Part shown: in pieces, positions 12,276-20,872 of the stretch
Position numbering within the stretch: the stretch's first letter is position 1
Layout of the letters: each line of letters begins with the position of its first letter
Made by a program: the position numbers and the translations under genes
IMG/VR virus record: IMGVR_UViG_3300025880_000050
Location: 1-32,944 of that record
DNA: 32,944 bases
Direction: 5' to 3' (one strand)
DNA from: a virus
The notes under the pieces: model-generated
Told to the model about the DNA's origin: nothing
What the model saw: the letters and a program-made list of their open reading frames with translations, nothing else
Databases searched by the model: none

Positions 12276-14417
12276 TTAGTTGTTTGCGGAGGCTCGTTCT
12301 CTATTCTCTAAAGCAGCTTGTCGAGATGCGCTACTAACAGACATTGCTAACAATGCGCTTGCTACTTTTGAATGTGATGCTCCTTTTTCTATTCCGCTAA
12401 GAATCAATTCTCTTTGAGCCTCTTCCGTTGACGATCTTACTCCTGCCTGAAGCATTTCGGCGGCTTTTCCTGTCAGCCCTGGCAATCTTACAAACTTGCC
12501 GATCATGTTCATTATTCTTGCGCCTGTACCAGAAGGGTTTCTCGTTCCACTAACAGGGATTGTTACATCAGCAATAATTGATTGAAGTTTCTTTAATTCA
12601 AGATATTGCTTTGGATCAAATATTTCTTTTAAAGCCTCGTCGCCTATTCTTCCTATTTCAGAATTTAGCTTTGCCCCTGATATAACAAAACCATCAGGAA
12701 GTTCCGTTGTTGCCTTACCGAACAAGTCAATCGCGGCCTGTGTTTGTATGTTTCTCCAAGTCTGAATGCTGTTGTTTGTTGGATTGCTGCCAAGGATTTT
12801 TTTAATGGCTTTAAGGTTGGCGATTTTTTGATTGCCTGAAGACAATATAACGTCCAAAACCCTTTCATCAGATATTTTATCTGTACGAGTTCCTTTCTTA
12901 AAATCTATCAAATTCTGGATAACGTCTTTTGCCTTGAATCTATCAAAATTTTCAGCGGCTGCCTTTCTTGCTTTGTTAGCTGCTGCGGATATTGGTGAGT
13001 TTTCAGGAACCTGCGCTACTGCGCCAGCAAAAAGATCGTCTAGGTTTTTCTTTAATTGTTGAACAACAGCTATATCGTCAGATTCAGTAGGATTTATCTT
13101 ATTAAGCCTTTTTCTCATTCTTTCGGCATTTTTAAAAGTTAACGGACCCTCCCATTTTACTGATTTTTTTACAGTAGCAGACGGGTCAACGCCAATATCA
13201 AAATCTTCAAATATTCTTTTTACCCAAGTTGAAATCCTGTCAGTTGGAGAATATTCACGAATAATACCTTCAGCAGCAAAGTTATAATTATCTGTCCTTA
13301 TTCTTTGATTACCGCCTGGAACGTCTTTAAGTGCATCGTAAAGGTTACTTATGACTTCTCTTTCAGCAGAATCTATCTCTCTCAAGTTTGCTCTTACTTG
13401 AGATCCTCTTGCCGTCCTCGTTGCGTCTAATTCCCCGCCTATAAGCCTAGTAAAGTTGTCTCTTGCTTCAACTAATTTTACTTGCTGCGCCTCAAAGAAT
13501 TGCCTAGCAATTTGCCCTTCGGGAAATTCAGAGTTTCTTAATATGTCTTCTGAAGACTGAATTCCAAATTCTCTTGTCGCTTGGCCTTCACTTAAAGGAA
13601 CGTCAACAGTTTGCGCTCTAGCAACCCTTAACTGCGCTTCAGGCGACAACCCTTCAAGCCTTGAAGCATCTGTAAGATTACCAAAAGCCGCCTGAAACTC
13701 TTCAGGTGTTACATCTAACTTGTTAAGCAAATCCTCTCCAGCCGCCGTAATATTCCCTTCTGGAGAAATATACGAATTGACGTTTGTGATGCCTTTGTTT
13801 TGAAATATTCTTTTTACGCCATCAATGATAGGGGTGCCAAACTTTGAGACTAGGTCGCCAATACCTTCACCGGCTGGGCCTGCAATAGCTCCAATCACTG
13901 TGTTTAAGCCAATGTCATCCCCTTGGCCAACCTCAGTTGCTGCGCCTGCTCCCGCGCCTGTAAGGACCGAAGTTAAATAACGAATCAACTTTCCTGTACC
14001 TAATCCACCAAATGGCATTGCCGCAGTTTCGCCAGCAACCTCGCCTACAAAAGTAGACTTTGGGTATTGTTCCTCAAGAGGCTTAAATTGAGCTTTTTCC
14101 TGTAATGCTCTTGCTTTGGTTTCTTCAAACGAAGCATCGTCGCCAGAAAATACGTTATATAATTGATCCGCAGCCCGACCCATTGTGGTCATGCCTTTGC
14201 CCGTAGCAATTAGTGCCGCCTGCCCTGGACCAATGCTTTCAATATATTGAACCATCGCAGGATCTTGAGCGGCTTCTTGTCCTTGCCCCATATTTATAAC
14301 TGGCTGACTAGGGGCTGGGCTATCTACTTCCCAGCCCTCTTGGGCGACAATTGAAGAAGGTATGTTTTCATCGTCTACCTCCCATTCTTCTAAAATATTT
14401 ACCGGAGCTACGCTCAT
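12276..14417 (-). CDS. Large internal virion (ejection) protein
   Basis: 713 aa, the longest of the group that follows the tail hub. It has a repeated acidic start (LEEWEVDDENIP, then QEGWEVDSPAP), a glycine/alanine stretch around 155-205 that could insert in membranes (GGLGTGKLIRYLTSVLTGAG), then a long helical region of heptad type. In P22 the equivalent place is held by gp16, ejected with the DNA to help it cross the cell envelope. Position, size and composition support that; no conserved domain is clear. The start overlaps the upstream stop by 4 nt. Confidence 0.68.
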   Translation of the reverse strand: MSVAPVNILEEWEVDDENIPSSIVAQEGWEVDSPAPSQPVINMGQGQEAAQDPAMVQYIESIGPGQAALIATGKGMTTMGRAADQLYNVFSGDDASFEETKARALQEKAQFKPLEEQYPKSTFVGEVAGETAAMPFGGLGTGKLIRYLTSVLTGAGAGAATEVGQGDDIGLNTVIGAIAGPAGEGIGDLVSKFGTPIIDGVKRIFQNKGITNVNSYISPEGNITAAGEDLLNKLDVTPEEFQAAFGNLTDASRLEGLSPEAQLRVARAQTVDVPLSEGQATREFGIQSSEDILRNSEFPEGQIARQFFEAQQVKLVEARDNFTRLIGGELDATRTARGSQVRANLREIDSAEREVISNLYDALKDVPGGNQRIRTDNYNFAAEGIIREYSPTDRISTWVKRIFEDFDIGVDPSATVKKSVKWEGPLTFKNAERMRKRLNKINPTESDDIAVVQQLKKNLDDLFAGAVAQVPENSPISAAANKARKAAAENFDRFKAKDVIQNLIDFKKGTRTDKISDERVLDVILSSGNQKIANLKAIKKILGSNPTNNSIQTWRNIQTQAAIDLFGKATTELPDGFVISGAKLNSEIGRIGDEALKEIFDPKQYLELKKLQSIIADVTIPVSGTRNPSGTGARIMNMIGKFVRLPGLTGKAAEMLQAGVRSSTEEAQRELILSGIEKGASHSKVASALLAMSVSSASRQAALENRERASANN

Positions 14418-15793
14418 TGGGTTTTCCTTCGTAAACGTGTTCCATCAGGCAAAGTAACTGTTCCATTTTCATTAGCTACGGTTCCTTCAGGCATGCCTTC
14501 TGGAACAGGTATTGAGTTCTTTCGGTTTAAGTTTGCAAGAGCGTCAATTCTTCGACCTAATCCACCGCCGCCAAATATAGACTTATATCCGCTTTTGGTT
14601 AAGAAGCCTGCATCTTCTTTACTTGTATTATAAGTGGCGCTTATTGGCTTTATTCTTGTAGAGATTAATGCGTTAGCAACAGCCAACAATTCATCCATGT
14701 CTACAACATCAGGGTTGACTGGATTTATGCTGGCTACGACAGACTTTGCTACATCCTTACTCACACCCTTGCCCGTAAAAAAGTCGAATAAGGCTTCTGG
14801 TGTCTGTTGCGTGTTTAACGCAACCGCAAGCTCGTCAGACCTTACTGTTGAATCATCCCCAAGTTTGATAACAGCAATAAGAGCAGATGCAATTGCCATC
14901 CTGTTGCCGCCTTTCCCTAAAAGTATTAATTCATTGGCTTTGTCGTAGTTGGTTTCAATTGAAGAAACTTGCTCTTCTGTCTTGTCTCTTTTTTTGCGGA
15001 GGCTTACTCTTAATTCTTCTCTATACGGCTTTAATTTTGAGTCTTCGCTATTAATTAATCCGGTTATAGGGATAGCCATAACGCCATCGCGTGTTTTAAA
15101 CAATGCCTGATTTTTGTCATCACTCATCCCTATATATTCTCTGTCTACGGTCTGTCTCTTTAGGAATCCGCCTTCAATTGCCCTGCTGTCAGTTAAATCT
15201 AATTCAGAAATAGCACCTTTAACATTTCCAGAATTAATCATATCCATAATGCCTTGGGTATCGCTGGGATCTCCCCCTAACTTTCGGATAGCAGACATGC
15301 GGGAATTTAATATATTTGTGGCACCTTCAATATCACTTTTTTTCAAGAGATTGTTTACTGACCTTGCATCCTTGGCTAGAGCAGTCATTCTCTCTCTATT
15401 CAAGGTGTTAACCGCGCCTTCTCTTTCTCCAGCCCTTATTGACCTATAAGCAGAACCTTGACCCGTCAATGTCGGTTTGATCCCGCCAATAAAACCGCCA
15501 ATTTTATCTAGTATATTCCTGTCTAATTCAACTTCAGTTTGACCAAGAAAGTTATATTCATTGGGAGTCTGTTGTACAGGTGATACGTTTGCCGCAGTTG
15601 ACATAGGATTAAGATTGCTCCCAGCCAAAGATTGAGCAATTGACCCAGTAGCCTGATTAAGAGGGTTGCCAACAGCGCCAGCAAGTTGATTGGCTGGTTC
15701 TGTTGCTTTATTGACAGCGCCATAAATAGGGTTCAAGGCATCCTGTACTGGCTCAGTTACTTTTCTTATGTATTTAGATAGTGGAATTGCCAT
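14414..15793 (-). CDS. Internal virion protein, probable ejection protein
   Basis: 459 aa. The N-terminus (PLSKYIRKVTEPVQDALNPIYGA) has short amphipathic segments with NPLNQATGSIAQ-type repeats. The middle is a long charged helical region, and the C-terminus ends with a basic VTLPDGTRLRRKTQ. It lies between two other low-complexity virion proteins, in the place where P22 has its ejection proteins gp7, gp20 and gp16. Assignment rests on position and composition, not on a domain. Confidence 0.6.
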   Translation of the reverse strand: MAIPLSKYIRKVTEPVQDALNPIYGAVNKATEPANQLAGAVGNPLNQATGSIAQSLAGSNLNPMSTAANVSPVQQTPNEYNFLGQTEVELDRNILDKIGGFIGGIKPTLTGQGSAYRSIRAGEREGAVNTLNRERMTALAKDARSVNNLLKKSDIEGATNILNSRMSAIRKLGGDPSDTQGIMDMINSGNVKGAISELDLTDSRAIEGGFLKRQTVDREYIGMSDDKNQALFKTRDGVMAIPITGLINSEDSKLKPYREELRVSLRKKRDKTEEQVSSIETNYDKANELILLGKGGNRMAIASALIAVIKLGDDSTVRSDELAVALNTQQTPEALFDFFTGKGVSKDVAKSVVASINPVNPDVVDMDELLAVANALISTRIKPISATYNTSKEDAGFLTKSGYKSIFGGGGLGRRIDALANLNRKNSIPVPEGMPEGTVANENGTVTLPDGTRLRRKTQ

Positions 15794-15838
15794 GATGTTT
15801 TCCTAATTAGTTTAATTCTGCCAATACACTTCTACAAA

Positions 15839-17356
15839 TTATCCATCAGGTATTGCAGAAAGAAATCTGTTAACGCCGCCCTGTTGCTCTTGCACACCAG
15901 GTATACCGCCCAATCCGGTAGCCTGAGAGCCTTGACCCGTACTGATGTTAGCCAGCAATGTTGCAAGCTGCTGGAGCGTATTCGCATCAGTGATCCCAGC
16001 CTTGGCCATGATTTCAGCAAACTGGCCTCCGTCAAGAATCTGGGCCAGTGCAGCACCTTCAGCGTTTTGCAGATTAGCCAGATTAGCCGTGGTGCTTCCG
16101 ATGTTCTGAGCCATCTGCTCACCCGCTCTTGTCCTGCCGCCAGCGATTGTTCCTTGGATGCCTGCCTGCTGACCAGCAATACCCAATCGAGTTGATGCAA
16201 GATTACCTGCGCCTCTCTCAGCCAGCCCAGACAATGCGATACCGGTGTCACCCATGATGCCAGCCTGCCCCTGAGAGGCTGTAAGCCCTTGGCTACCTAA
16301 CCCGCCTAACTGGGCAACCCTGTCATTAAATGCCGTCCCAGCCAGACCATAAGCCCTGCGCTGCAACTCTTCCAGCACCGCACCACCTTGAGTGCCGCCT
16401 GTTGCCGCAGCATTGCGTAATACCGCTCGTTCTTGCTCCTCTCGCAGGTAGGCTTGCCCTGGCGAGTCCTGAAACTGTTGCATTGCTGCTGCTTGTGCCG
16501 CTGGACCATTTGCCCCCAGCAGATTAGCCTGCATGGTGTTGGCATCCTGACCTGTCTGAGCATATCCAGCTAGAGGCTGTAATGCCGCTTGGCTTGCGCC
16601 TGTGATGTCTGATCTTGATTGCTGAGTGCCGCCAGTGAGGTCAATTATTGCTTGATCACCTGCTCTGGTTAATCCCCGTGAGCCTTGCTCTAGCGACTGC
16701 TCTGCCGCTAAAAGCCCCGTTTGTGGGCCTTGAAACCGTCGATACTCTTGCTGGGTAACTGTTCCGTCATTGTTAAAATCAGCACCCTGTCGCACAGCAG
16801 AGGCTTGATTAGCCATTGCCTGCTCTCTTGACATGCCTTGGTTGGTCATCAGACGATTAAGTTGATTTTCGTAAATAGGACCACTGCCCTGAACTGGCGC
16901 TGCCGTTACTGCCTGATTAGGGTTAGCCATACCCGTAAGAGGTGAGGCAATCTGTGGTGTCTGATTAACTGGACCAGCACCGGCTAAAGGCTGTGCAGCC
17001 ATAGACTCTGACGGTGGAGCAATAGTCCCTGCTTGATTCTGGGCAGGAATTCCCGATTGTTGGGCTGGGCTAATAAAATTTCCACTAGGGTTGCCGCCAG
17101 CCGTTGCCAATAAAGGCGCTGGACCTTGGCTTGGCACCCGACCTGCTTGTGAAATTCCAAGCGGAGCCCCCTGAGAACGGCCAGCCTGCCCAGCCATAAA
17201 AGATCCCACTTCAGAAAAAGGAATTCCGACTGAAGGGTCTTCGGTCGTGTTAACTAAATCCCTTTGAACCATGCGCCTTGGGTCATTAGGGCCAACCATC
17301 CCAGCTTGAGGGTTCATCATCCCCTGACGGGCTACAATTGCGTTTAAAGCAGTCAC
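15839..17356 (-). CDS. Gly/Gln/Ala-rich ejection-type protein with an EF-hand loop (505 aa)
   Basis: 505 aa, very rich in G, Q, A and N in the first half (residues 80-160) and helical after that. Residues 193-204, DFNNDGTVTQQE, are a canonical EF-hand calcium loop (D1, N3, D5, G6, V8, E12), flanked by helices (REQAMANQASAVRQ and YRRFQGPQ). P22-type ejection proteins leave the virion with the DNA; a calcium site would be new to me in that group. It starts 4 nt inside the end of the upstream gene, so it is part of the same coupled operon. Confidence 0.62.
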   Translation of the reverse strand: MTALNAIVARQGMMNPQAGMVGPNDPRRMVQRDLVNTTEDPSVGIPFSEVGSFMAGQAGRSQGAPLGISQAGRVPSQGPAPLLATAGGNPSGNFISPAQQSGIPAQNQAGTIAPPSESMAAQPLAGAGPVNQTPQIASPLTGMANPNQAVTAAPVQGSGPIYENQLNRLMTNQGMSREQAMANQASAVRQGADFNNDGTVTQQEYRRFQGPQTGLLAAEQSLEQGSRGLTRAGDQAIIDLTGGTQQSRSDITGASQAALQPLAGYAQTGQDANTMQANLLGANGPAAQAAAMQQFQDSPGQAYLREEQERAVLRNAAATGGTQGGAVLEELQRRAYGLAGTAFNDRVAQLGGLGSQGLTASQGQAGIMGDTGIALSGLAERGAGNLASTRLGIAGQQAGIQGTIAGGRTRAGEQMAQNIGSTTANLANLQNAEGAALAQILDGGQFAEIMAKAGITDANTLQQLATLLANISTGQGSQATGLGGIPGVQEQQGGVNRFLSAIPDG

Positions 17357-17814
17357 ATTCTTGCTCCCGAAATGTTTAGTCCAGCCAATATCTGTTCAAT
17401 ACTTTGTTGACCACTATCCTGAGTCGGCATTGCCGTTCTTTCAGGCAACTGCTGCTGCATGAAATCAGTTGAGTAGCTTTGTCTTGTTGGAGCCAATCCG
17501 CTCAAGTCTACTCTTTGGCCCAATATTGCCGCATTCTGCTGGGGCAATCCCGCTAGAAGCGTGTTCTGCGCGGCTATGTTGCCTTCCTGAACAAGTCGAG
17601 CCTGTTGGGGCATTGATTGGCCGTAGATGTCTAACGCCCCCTGAAAGCCTTCTTGTGCCGACTGCCTAACGCCAGGGAAGATGTCAATAATGTCACCTCT
17701 GGCCCGATCTGCTAACTTTTGCTGAAGCGCCAACACTTGTTGATTTTGGCGAATTTGCCCCTTCTGGGCGCTATCATCAGTGCCGCCGAATAATGACTTA
17801 AATACACCGCTCAT
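17353..17814 (-). CDS. Virion-associated helical protein (153 aa)
   Basis: 153 aa. MSGVFKSLFGGTDDSAQKGQ at the start is a common opening of small phage structural proteins. The rest is Q-rich and helical (QNQQVLALQQKLADRARGDI). It lies between the GNAT protein and the EF-hand ejection protein with 4-nt overlaps on both sides. A role in ejection or internal core assembly is probable but unproven. Confidence 0.55.
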   Translation of the reverse strand: MSGVFKSLFGGTDDSAQKGQIRQNQQVLALQQKLADRARGDIIDIFPGVRQSAQEGFQGALDIYGQSMPQQARLVQEGNIAAQNTLLAGLPQQNAAILGQRVDLSGLAPTRQSYSTDFMQQQLPERTAMPTQDSGQQSIEQILAGLNISGARM

Positions 17815-18284
17815 GCTGCTTTCCTTGAGGCAATTTCACTTTTAGTGATGCCTAGTTGAATTATATTCATTATTTTACCCTCTTTCATCACAGAATCTCG
17901 ATTGATGCCCTCTTCAATAAACCCGTGATGCTTTGCAAAGTTGACTAATTCGGGTCGATCAGAAGGTATCTGCACGATAATCTTGTTTTTATTTGTCTCT
18001 AAAAAGAACATAAAAGCCAGCGCCATGCACTGCCTAGCGTATTTCAGCCGGTATTTCTTGTATATCATGGGATGCATCTCAAAACAGATGCTAGTAATGT
18101 GCGTAAAGTTGAATATTCCGATAATGTCGTCATTATCCTCAAACAATAACCAGACTTGATTCATATCTGGCTCATACTCTCCGCAGAACCCGTCTTCAAC
18201 CAGCAATGGGAGCAGGTCAGGGCTTAACACCATCTCCTTTATCTCCGCGACAGTCGCCAAACGAACGTTCATATCAGAATCCAT
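17811..18284 (-). CDS. GNAT-fold acetyltransferase, DUF2824 (P22 gp14-like)
   Basis: 157 aa. The GNAT fold shows as a central VWLLFEDNDDIIGIFNF strand pair, YKKYRLKYARQCMALAF (the acetyl-CoA binding helix region, with a degenerate R/Q-x-x-G/A loop) and NKIIVQIPSDRPELVNFAKHHGF (the usual GNAT C-terminal strand-helix, FAKHHGF). P22 gene 14 encodes such a DUF2824 protein within its head/tail cluster. The substrate is unknown, and modification of a virion or host protein is possible. It overlaps the upstream gene by 16 nt. Confidence 0.7.
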   Translation of the reverse strand: MDSDMNVRLATVAEIKEMVLSPDLLPLLVEDGFCGEYEPDMNQVWLLFEDNDDIIGIFNFTHITSICFEMHPMIYKKYRLKYARQCMALAFMFFLETNKNKIIVQIPSDRPELVNFAKHHGFIEEGINRDSVMKEGKIMNIIQLGITKSEIASRKAA

Positions 18285-18517
18285 CCCTTTGACAGATCAC
18301 CAGCAATATCGGCATCTCGCTTAATATACTTGATGGCTCCAGCCGTCCCAGCAGAATCCATGTACTCCTGCGCGATTGTCGCAGTTACAACGCCCTCTGG
18401 AGATCCTGCGCCAACGATAATCAGGCTCCGGTTAACCCCGTTTACCCAGTCATTAAACTCTTGAGTCTGACGGCCAGAATCATCAACAATTGCAATCGTG
18501 TAACTGGGAGCACTCAA
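18269..18517 (-). CDS. Small tail-hub-associated protein (82 aa)
   Basis: 82 aa. QEFNDWVNGVNRSLIIVGAG, then SPEGVVTATIAQEYMDSAGT and a C-terminal KGWILI match a short protein that regularly sits after the gp10-like gene in P22-type phages (recalled). It overlaps gp10 by 4 nt. Length and composition suggest a small structural or bridging part; no catalytic motif. Confidence 0.6.
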   Translation of the reverse strand: MSAPSYTIAIVDDSGRQTQEFNDWVNGVNRSLIIVGAGSPEGVVTATIAQEYMDSAGTAGAIKYIKRDADIAGDLSKGWILI

Positions 18518-19953
18518 AACCTAGCCACTCCCGCCCTGATCTTTGCATCCAGCCTGACCACCACAAATTTAGTCGGTGAGGCAAACTCAAACTTTAAAAC
18601 AGCGGTTTGGTCAAATCGACCGTTCCTGCGCCATTGCACCCTTCGGCCATACTCGCCAACAGCACCAACATCTCTATTCCGCTCGTATCCATAGCTTTTA
18701 CCGCCATCACGCGATAAAGACATCCTGACCTGTGGTGACGGGTTGGCTATCGTTCCCTCCCCTACCTCCATGGACAACTGAAGGCTTGGCAGGAAGAACG
18801 TATTAATCTCATTGTTGAACGGAGCCGTGATCAGTAGCCGTTGAACGTAGTCATCGTCATAGGATGAATAGGTATCAAACAACACCTCGCCTATCCGACC
18901 ATCCTCAGTGTCTCCAGCGTAATTTCTTCCAAAAGCCTCAACCATTGACGCAACACGCCAGCCAGTCGTTACCCCGTCAACAACAGAGGTTCTCTCATGC
19001 CACTTGTTATTCATCTCGTTGAAATAGAATGCTGTGTCAGGCAGATGGAACCCAACGAAGTAAGACCCCTCTTCGGCATAGGAAACCGCGTATACAGTGT
19101 CTATTTGCGCCTGAGTGAGGTTTTGCAAGGCTGTCTCTATTGCCGCAGTAGATACCCGCTCTGGCGCTTGACCTGACGTTCTCCATATAGCCGCTTTCTC
19201 GTTCTCCCCGCCCCCAATAAAGTAGAAGTGATTTCTGCCATCAACCAGTGAATAGGGTGCATCCAGCCCAACATTGAGCAATCCACCTTGTATAGATTGG
19301 AATGGAAAGCTACCTCCACCGATGTTTGTAAACGGTTCAAATGTCTCTGATCCGGCCATGTACAGCCGTCCCTTGAAAACCCAAGGCGCGACAATAATAT
19401 CTGGATCTTCTTCAGCACTGCCAAAGTCCAAGGCATTCCACGACATTCCGTCATTAACTGCCGATATGATGAACTTCTTGGAGTCGGTCGAACAGACAAA
19501 ATACGAGTCTACATAAACAACATACTGAGGGTTGCCGCTTGACGTAAACCCAGCCGCCGTTATCTGAACTAGCGTATTCAGGTTCCTGTCAAATATGTAC
19601 CCATTACCGCTAGGAATGAGAATCAACAACTGAGTGCCGTTGTCAGACATTGAGACACGTTTATCTATTGACGGGATCGTGCCAAGGTTTGTTGCCACGT
19701 TGAACTCGTTAACGCTATAAAGATACTGCCCGTTAACAAAATACGGCACCCCAGCCATCACATGAGCGCCACGGTTCTGGTTGTTCAATGCACCAGTGGT
19801 TACCCGTTGGACTAAACCAGGGCTTGGGAATATGACTTGGCTAGACCATGCCCCCTCAGTCTCAGGCGTGTGAACGTAAGCATTCACTAACCTCTGAGCG
19901 GATACAGGGAGGCTGTTGCTTTCATAAAAACCGTTGTAGATGTCTAGCTGCAT
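18514..19953 (-). CDS. P22 gp10-like packaged-DNA stabilisation protein (tail hub)
   Basis: 479 aa, close to the 472 of P22 gp10. The start YNGFYESNSLPVSAQRLVNA is the recognisable N-terminal motif of this tail-hub family. The body is a beta-propeller-like repeat of sheets (e.g. VDSYFVCSTDSKKFIISAVN, HFYFIGGGENEKAAIWRT). It binds the gp4 ring at the portal and seals packaged DNA, and later connects to the tail needle and spikes. Its neighbours (gp4-like, small protein, GNAT) match the P22 order. Confidence 0.87.
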   Translation of the reverse strand: MQLDIYNGFYESNSLPVSAQRLVNAYVHTPETEGAWSSQVIFPSPGLVQRVTTGALNNQNRGAHVMAGVPYFVNGQYLYSVNEFNVATNLGTIPSIDKRVSMSDNGTQLLILIPSGNGYIFDRNLNTLVQITAAGFTSSGNPQYVVYVDSYFVCSTDSKKFIISAVNDGMSWNALDFGSAEEDPDIIVAPWVFKGRLYMAGSETFEPFTNIGGGSFPFQSIQGGLLNVGLDAPYSLVDGRNHFYFIGGGENEKAAIWRTSGQAPERVSTAAIETALQNLTQAQIDTVYAVSYAEEGSYFVGFHLPDTAFYFNEMNNKWHERTSVVDGVTTGWRVASMVEAFGRNYAGDTEDGRIGEVLFDTYSSYDDDYVQRLLITAPFNNEINTFFLPSLQLSMEVGEGTIANPSPQVRMSLSRDGGKSYGYERNRDVGAVGEYGRRVQWRRNGRFDQTAVLKFEFASPTKFVVVRLDAKIRAGVARF

Positions 19954-19957
19954 AATA

Positions 19958-20380
19958 TCACGCGCTATAAAGCCATTCGGTTGTCAGTGCGTAGCAATTA
20001 ACAACGTCATACTTTGTTGACAGTGTTTGCGTTGCAGATCCAACAACATTAAGCCCGTTGCCATTAACAGTTACGTTAGCAGAACTGGCTCGTATGATTA
20101 TCGCTTTATCGCCTCGATTTGGTGTTGCCTTCAGAGTAATCGTTGCTAGACCTGAACCCGTCACAACAACAATGATATTGTCATCAGTAATCGTGTAATC
20201 ACCTGAAACCTCAATAAACACTGGGGCTATGGCAAGTTCTACTGCCGCAGCCAGTTGGGTCTTGAAGTTTGCACCGGTTATCTTCGCGTTATCACCAGCC
20301 GCCGTAACGAGCGTAAAGAATGCGCTATCAGTAAAACTGGTAACACCTGTTAACTCAGTAATCGACTTGTTTATTGCCAT
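19958..20380 (-). CDS. Beta-rich virion protein between gp4 and gp10 (140 aa)
   Basis: 140 aa. SITELTGVTSFTDSAFFTLV, then TVNGNGLNVVGSATQTLS and a C-terminal YDVVNCYALTTEWLYSA give a beta-rich pattern often found in tail fibre-linked or head-decoration proteins. The start and the gp4-like stop overlap as TAATG. No enzyme motif is present. Probably a structural accessory; the precise position in the virion is unknown. Confidence 0.6.
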   Translation of the reverse strand: MAINKSITELTGVTSFTDSAFFTLVTAAGDNAKITGANFKTQLAAAVELAIAPVFIEVSGDYTITDDNIIVVVTGSGLATITLKATPNRGDKAIIIRASSANVTVNGNGLNVVGSATQTLSTKYDVVNCYALTTEWLYSA

Positions 20381-20826
20381 TAGTTTTCCAGAAGTATGCT
20401 GCCGCCTTCCTCTTGTATAAGTTCAGCACCTTGCGGAGCATAGAACGTGGACGTAATAAAATTACCCGTCCCAGTTGGCAAGCGAGATGGATATCGTGAT
20501 GGTTGCATCCGAACAACAAACCTTCGGAGTGATGCTAATGAGCCCCTTGCGGCACCCTTTAGCTCAGTTGTAACAATGCTGTCATAGGCAGGCGCTAACT
20601 TTAACGCCAGGTTCTTAACCAAAGCCTCTTCAGCTATTGCCGTGACCGTGATCACATCAGCAGGGTTTAAAATAACTGTCCAGCCAATCGGGAAATTCCA
20701 CGAAATTACCATCCGGTTTAATGTCCGAATTGCAAATTGCATGTCATCAGCTTCGATTGGTGCTTCATCACCAGAGTTGGTTACCTCCGCAAAGGCATCC
20801 CTGATAATTGTTTCGGCGGTTGTCAT
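20380..20826 (-). CDS. P22 gp4-like head-to-tail adaptor
   Basis: 148 aa, compared with 166 in P22. AETIIRDAFAEVTNSGDEAP, then DDMQFAIRTLNRMVISW and AEEALVKNLALKLAPAYDS are the helical core of the tail-accessory factor that forms a 12-mer ring below the portal and closes the head after packaging. It follows coat across a hairpin (20848-20864), so its mRNA level may be below that of coat. It precedes gp10 through one small gene. Confidence 0.84.
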   Translation of the reverse strand: MTTAETIIRDAFAEVTNSGDEAPIEADDMQFAIRTLNRMVISWNFPIGWTVILNPADVITVTAIAEEALVKNLALKLAPAYDSIVTTELKGAARGSLASLRRFVVRMQPSRYPSRLPTGTGNFITSTFYAPQGAELIQEEGGSILLEN

Positions 20827-20847
20827 AATCCCTCCATTAAATAGGAA

Positions 20848-20864
20848 AGCCCCCGGAGGGGGCT
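20848..20864 (-). terminator. GC-rich hairpin between coat and adaptor genes
   Basis: Minus strand AGCCCCC-TCC-GGGGGCT forms a 7-bp stem followed by TTTCCTATTTA. It would partly stop transcription after coat, or protect the coat mRNA 3' end, as is common after highly expressed capsid genes. Confidence 0.7.
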
Positions 20865-20872
20865 ATAGAGAT

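Noticed and set aside
15832-16251. Minus-strand ORF of 139 codons in another frame of the EF-hand protein
   Set aside because: Shadow of a repetitive, Gly/Gln-rich gene; the 505-aa frame has operon overlaps and family-like composition.
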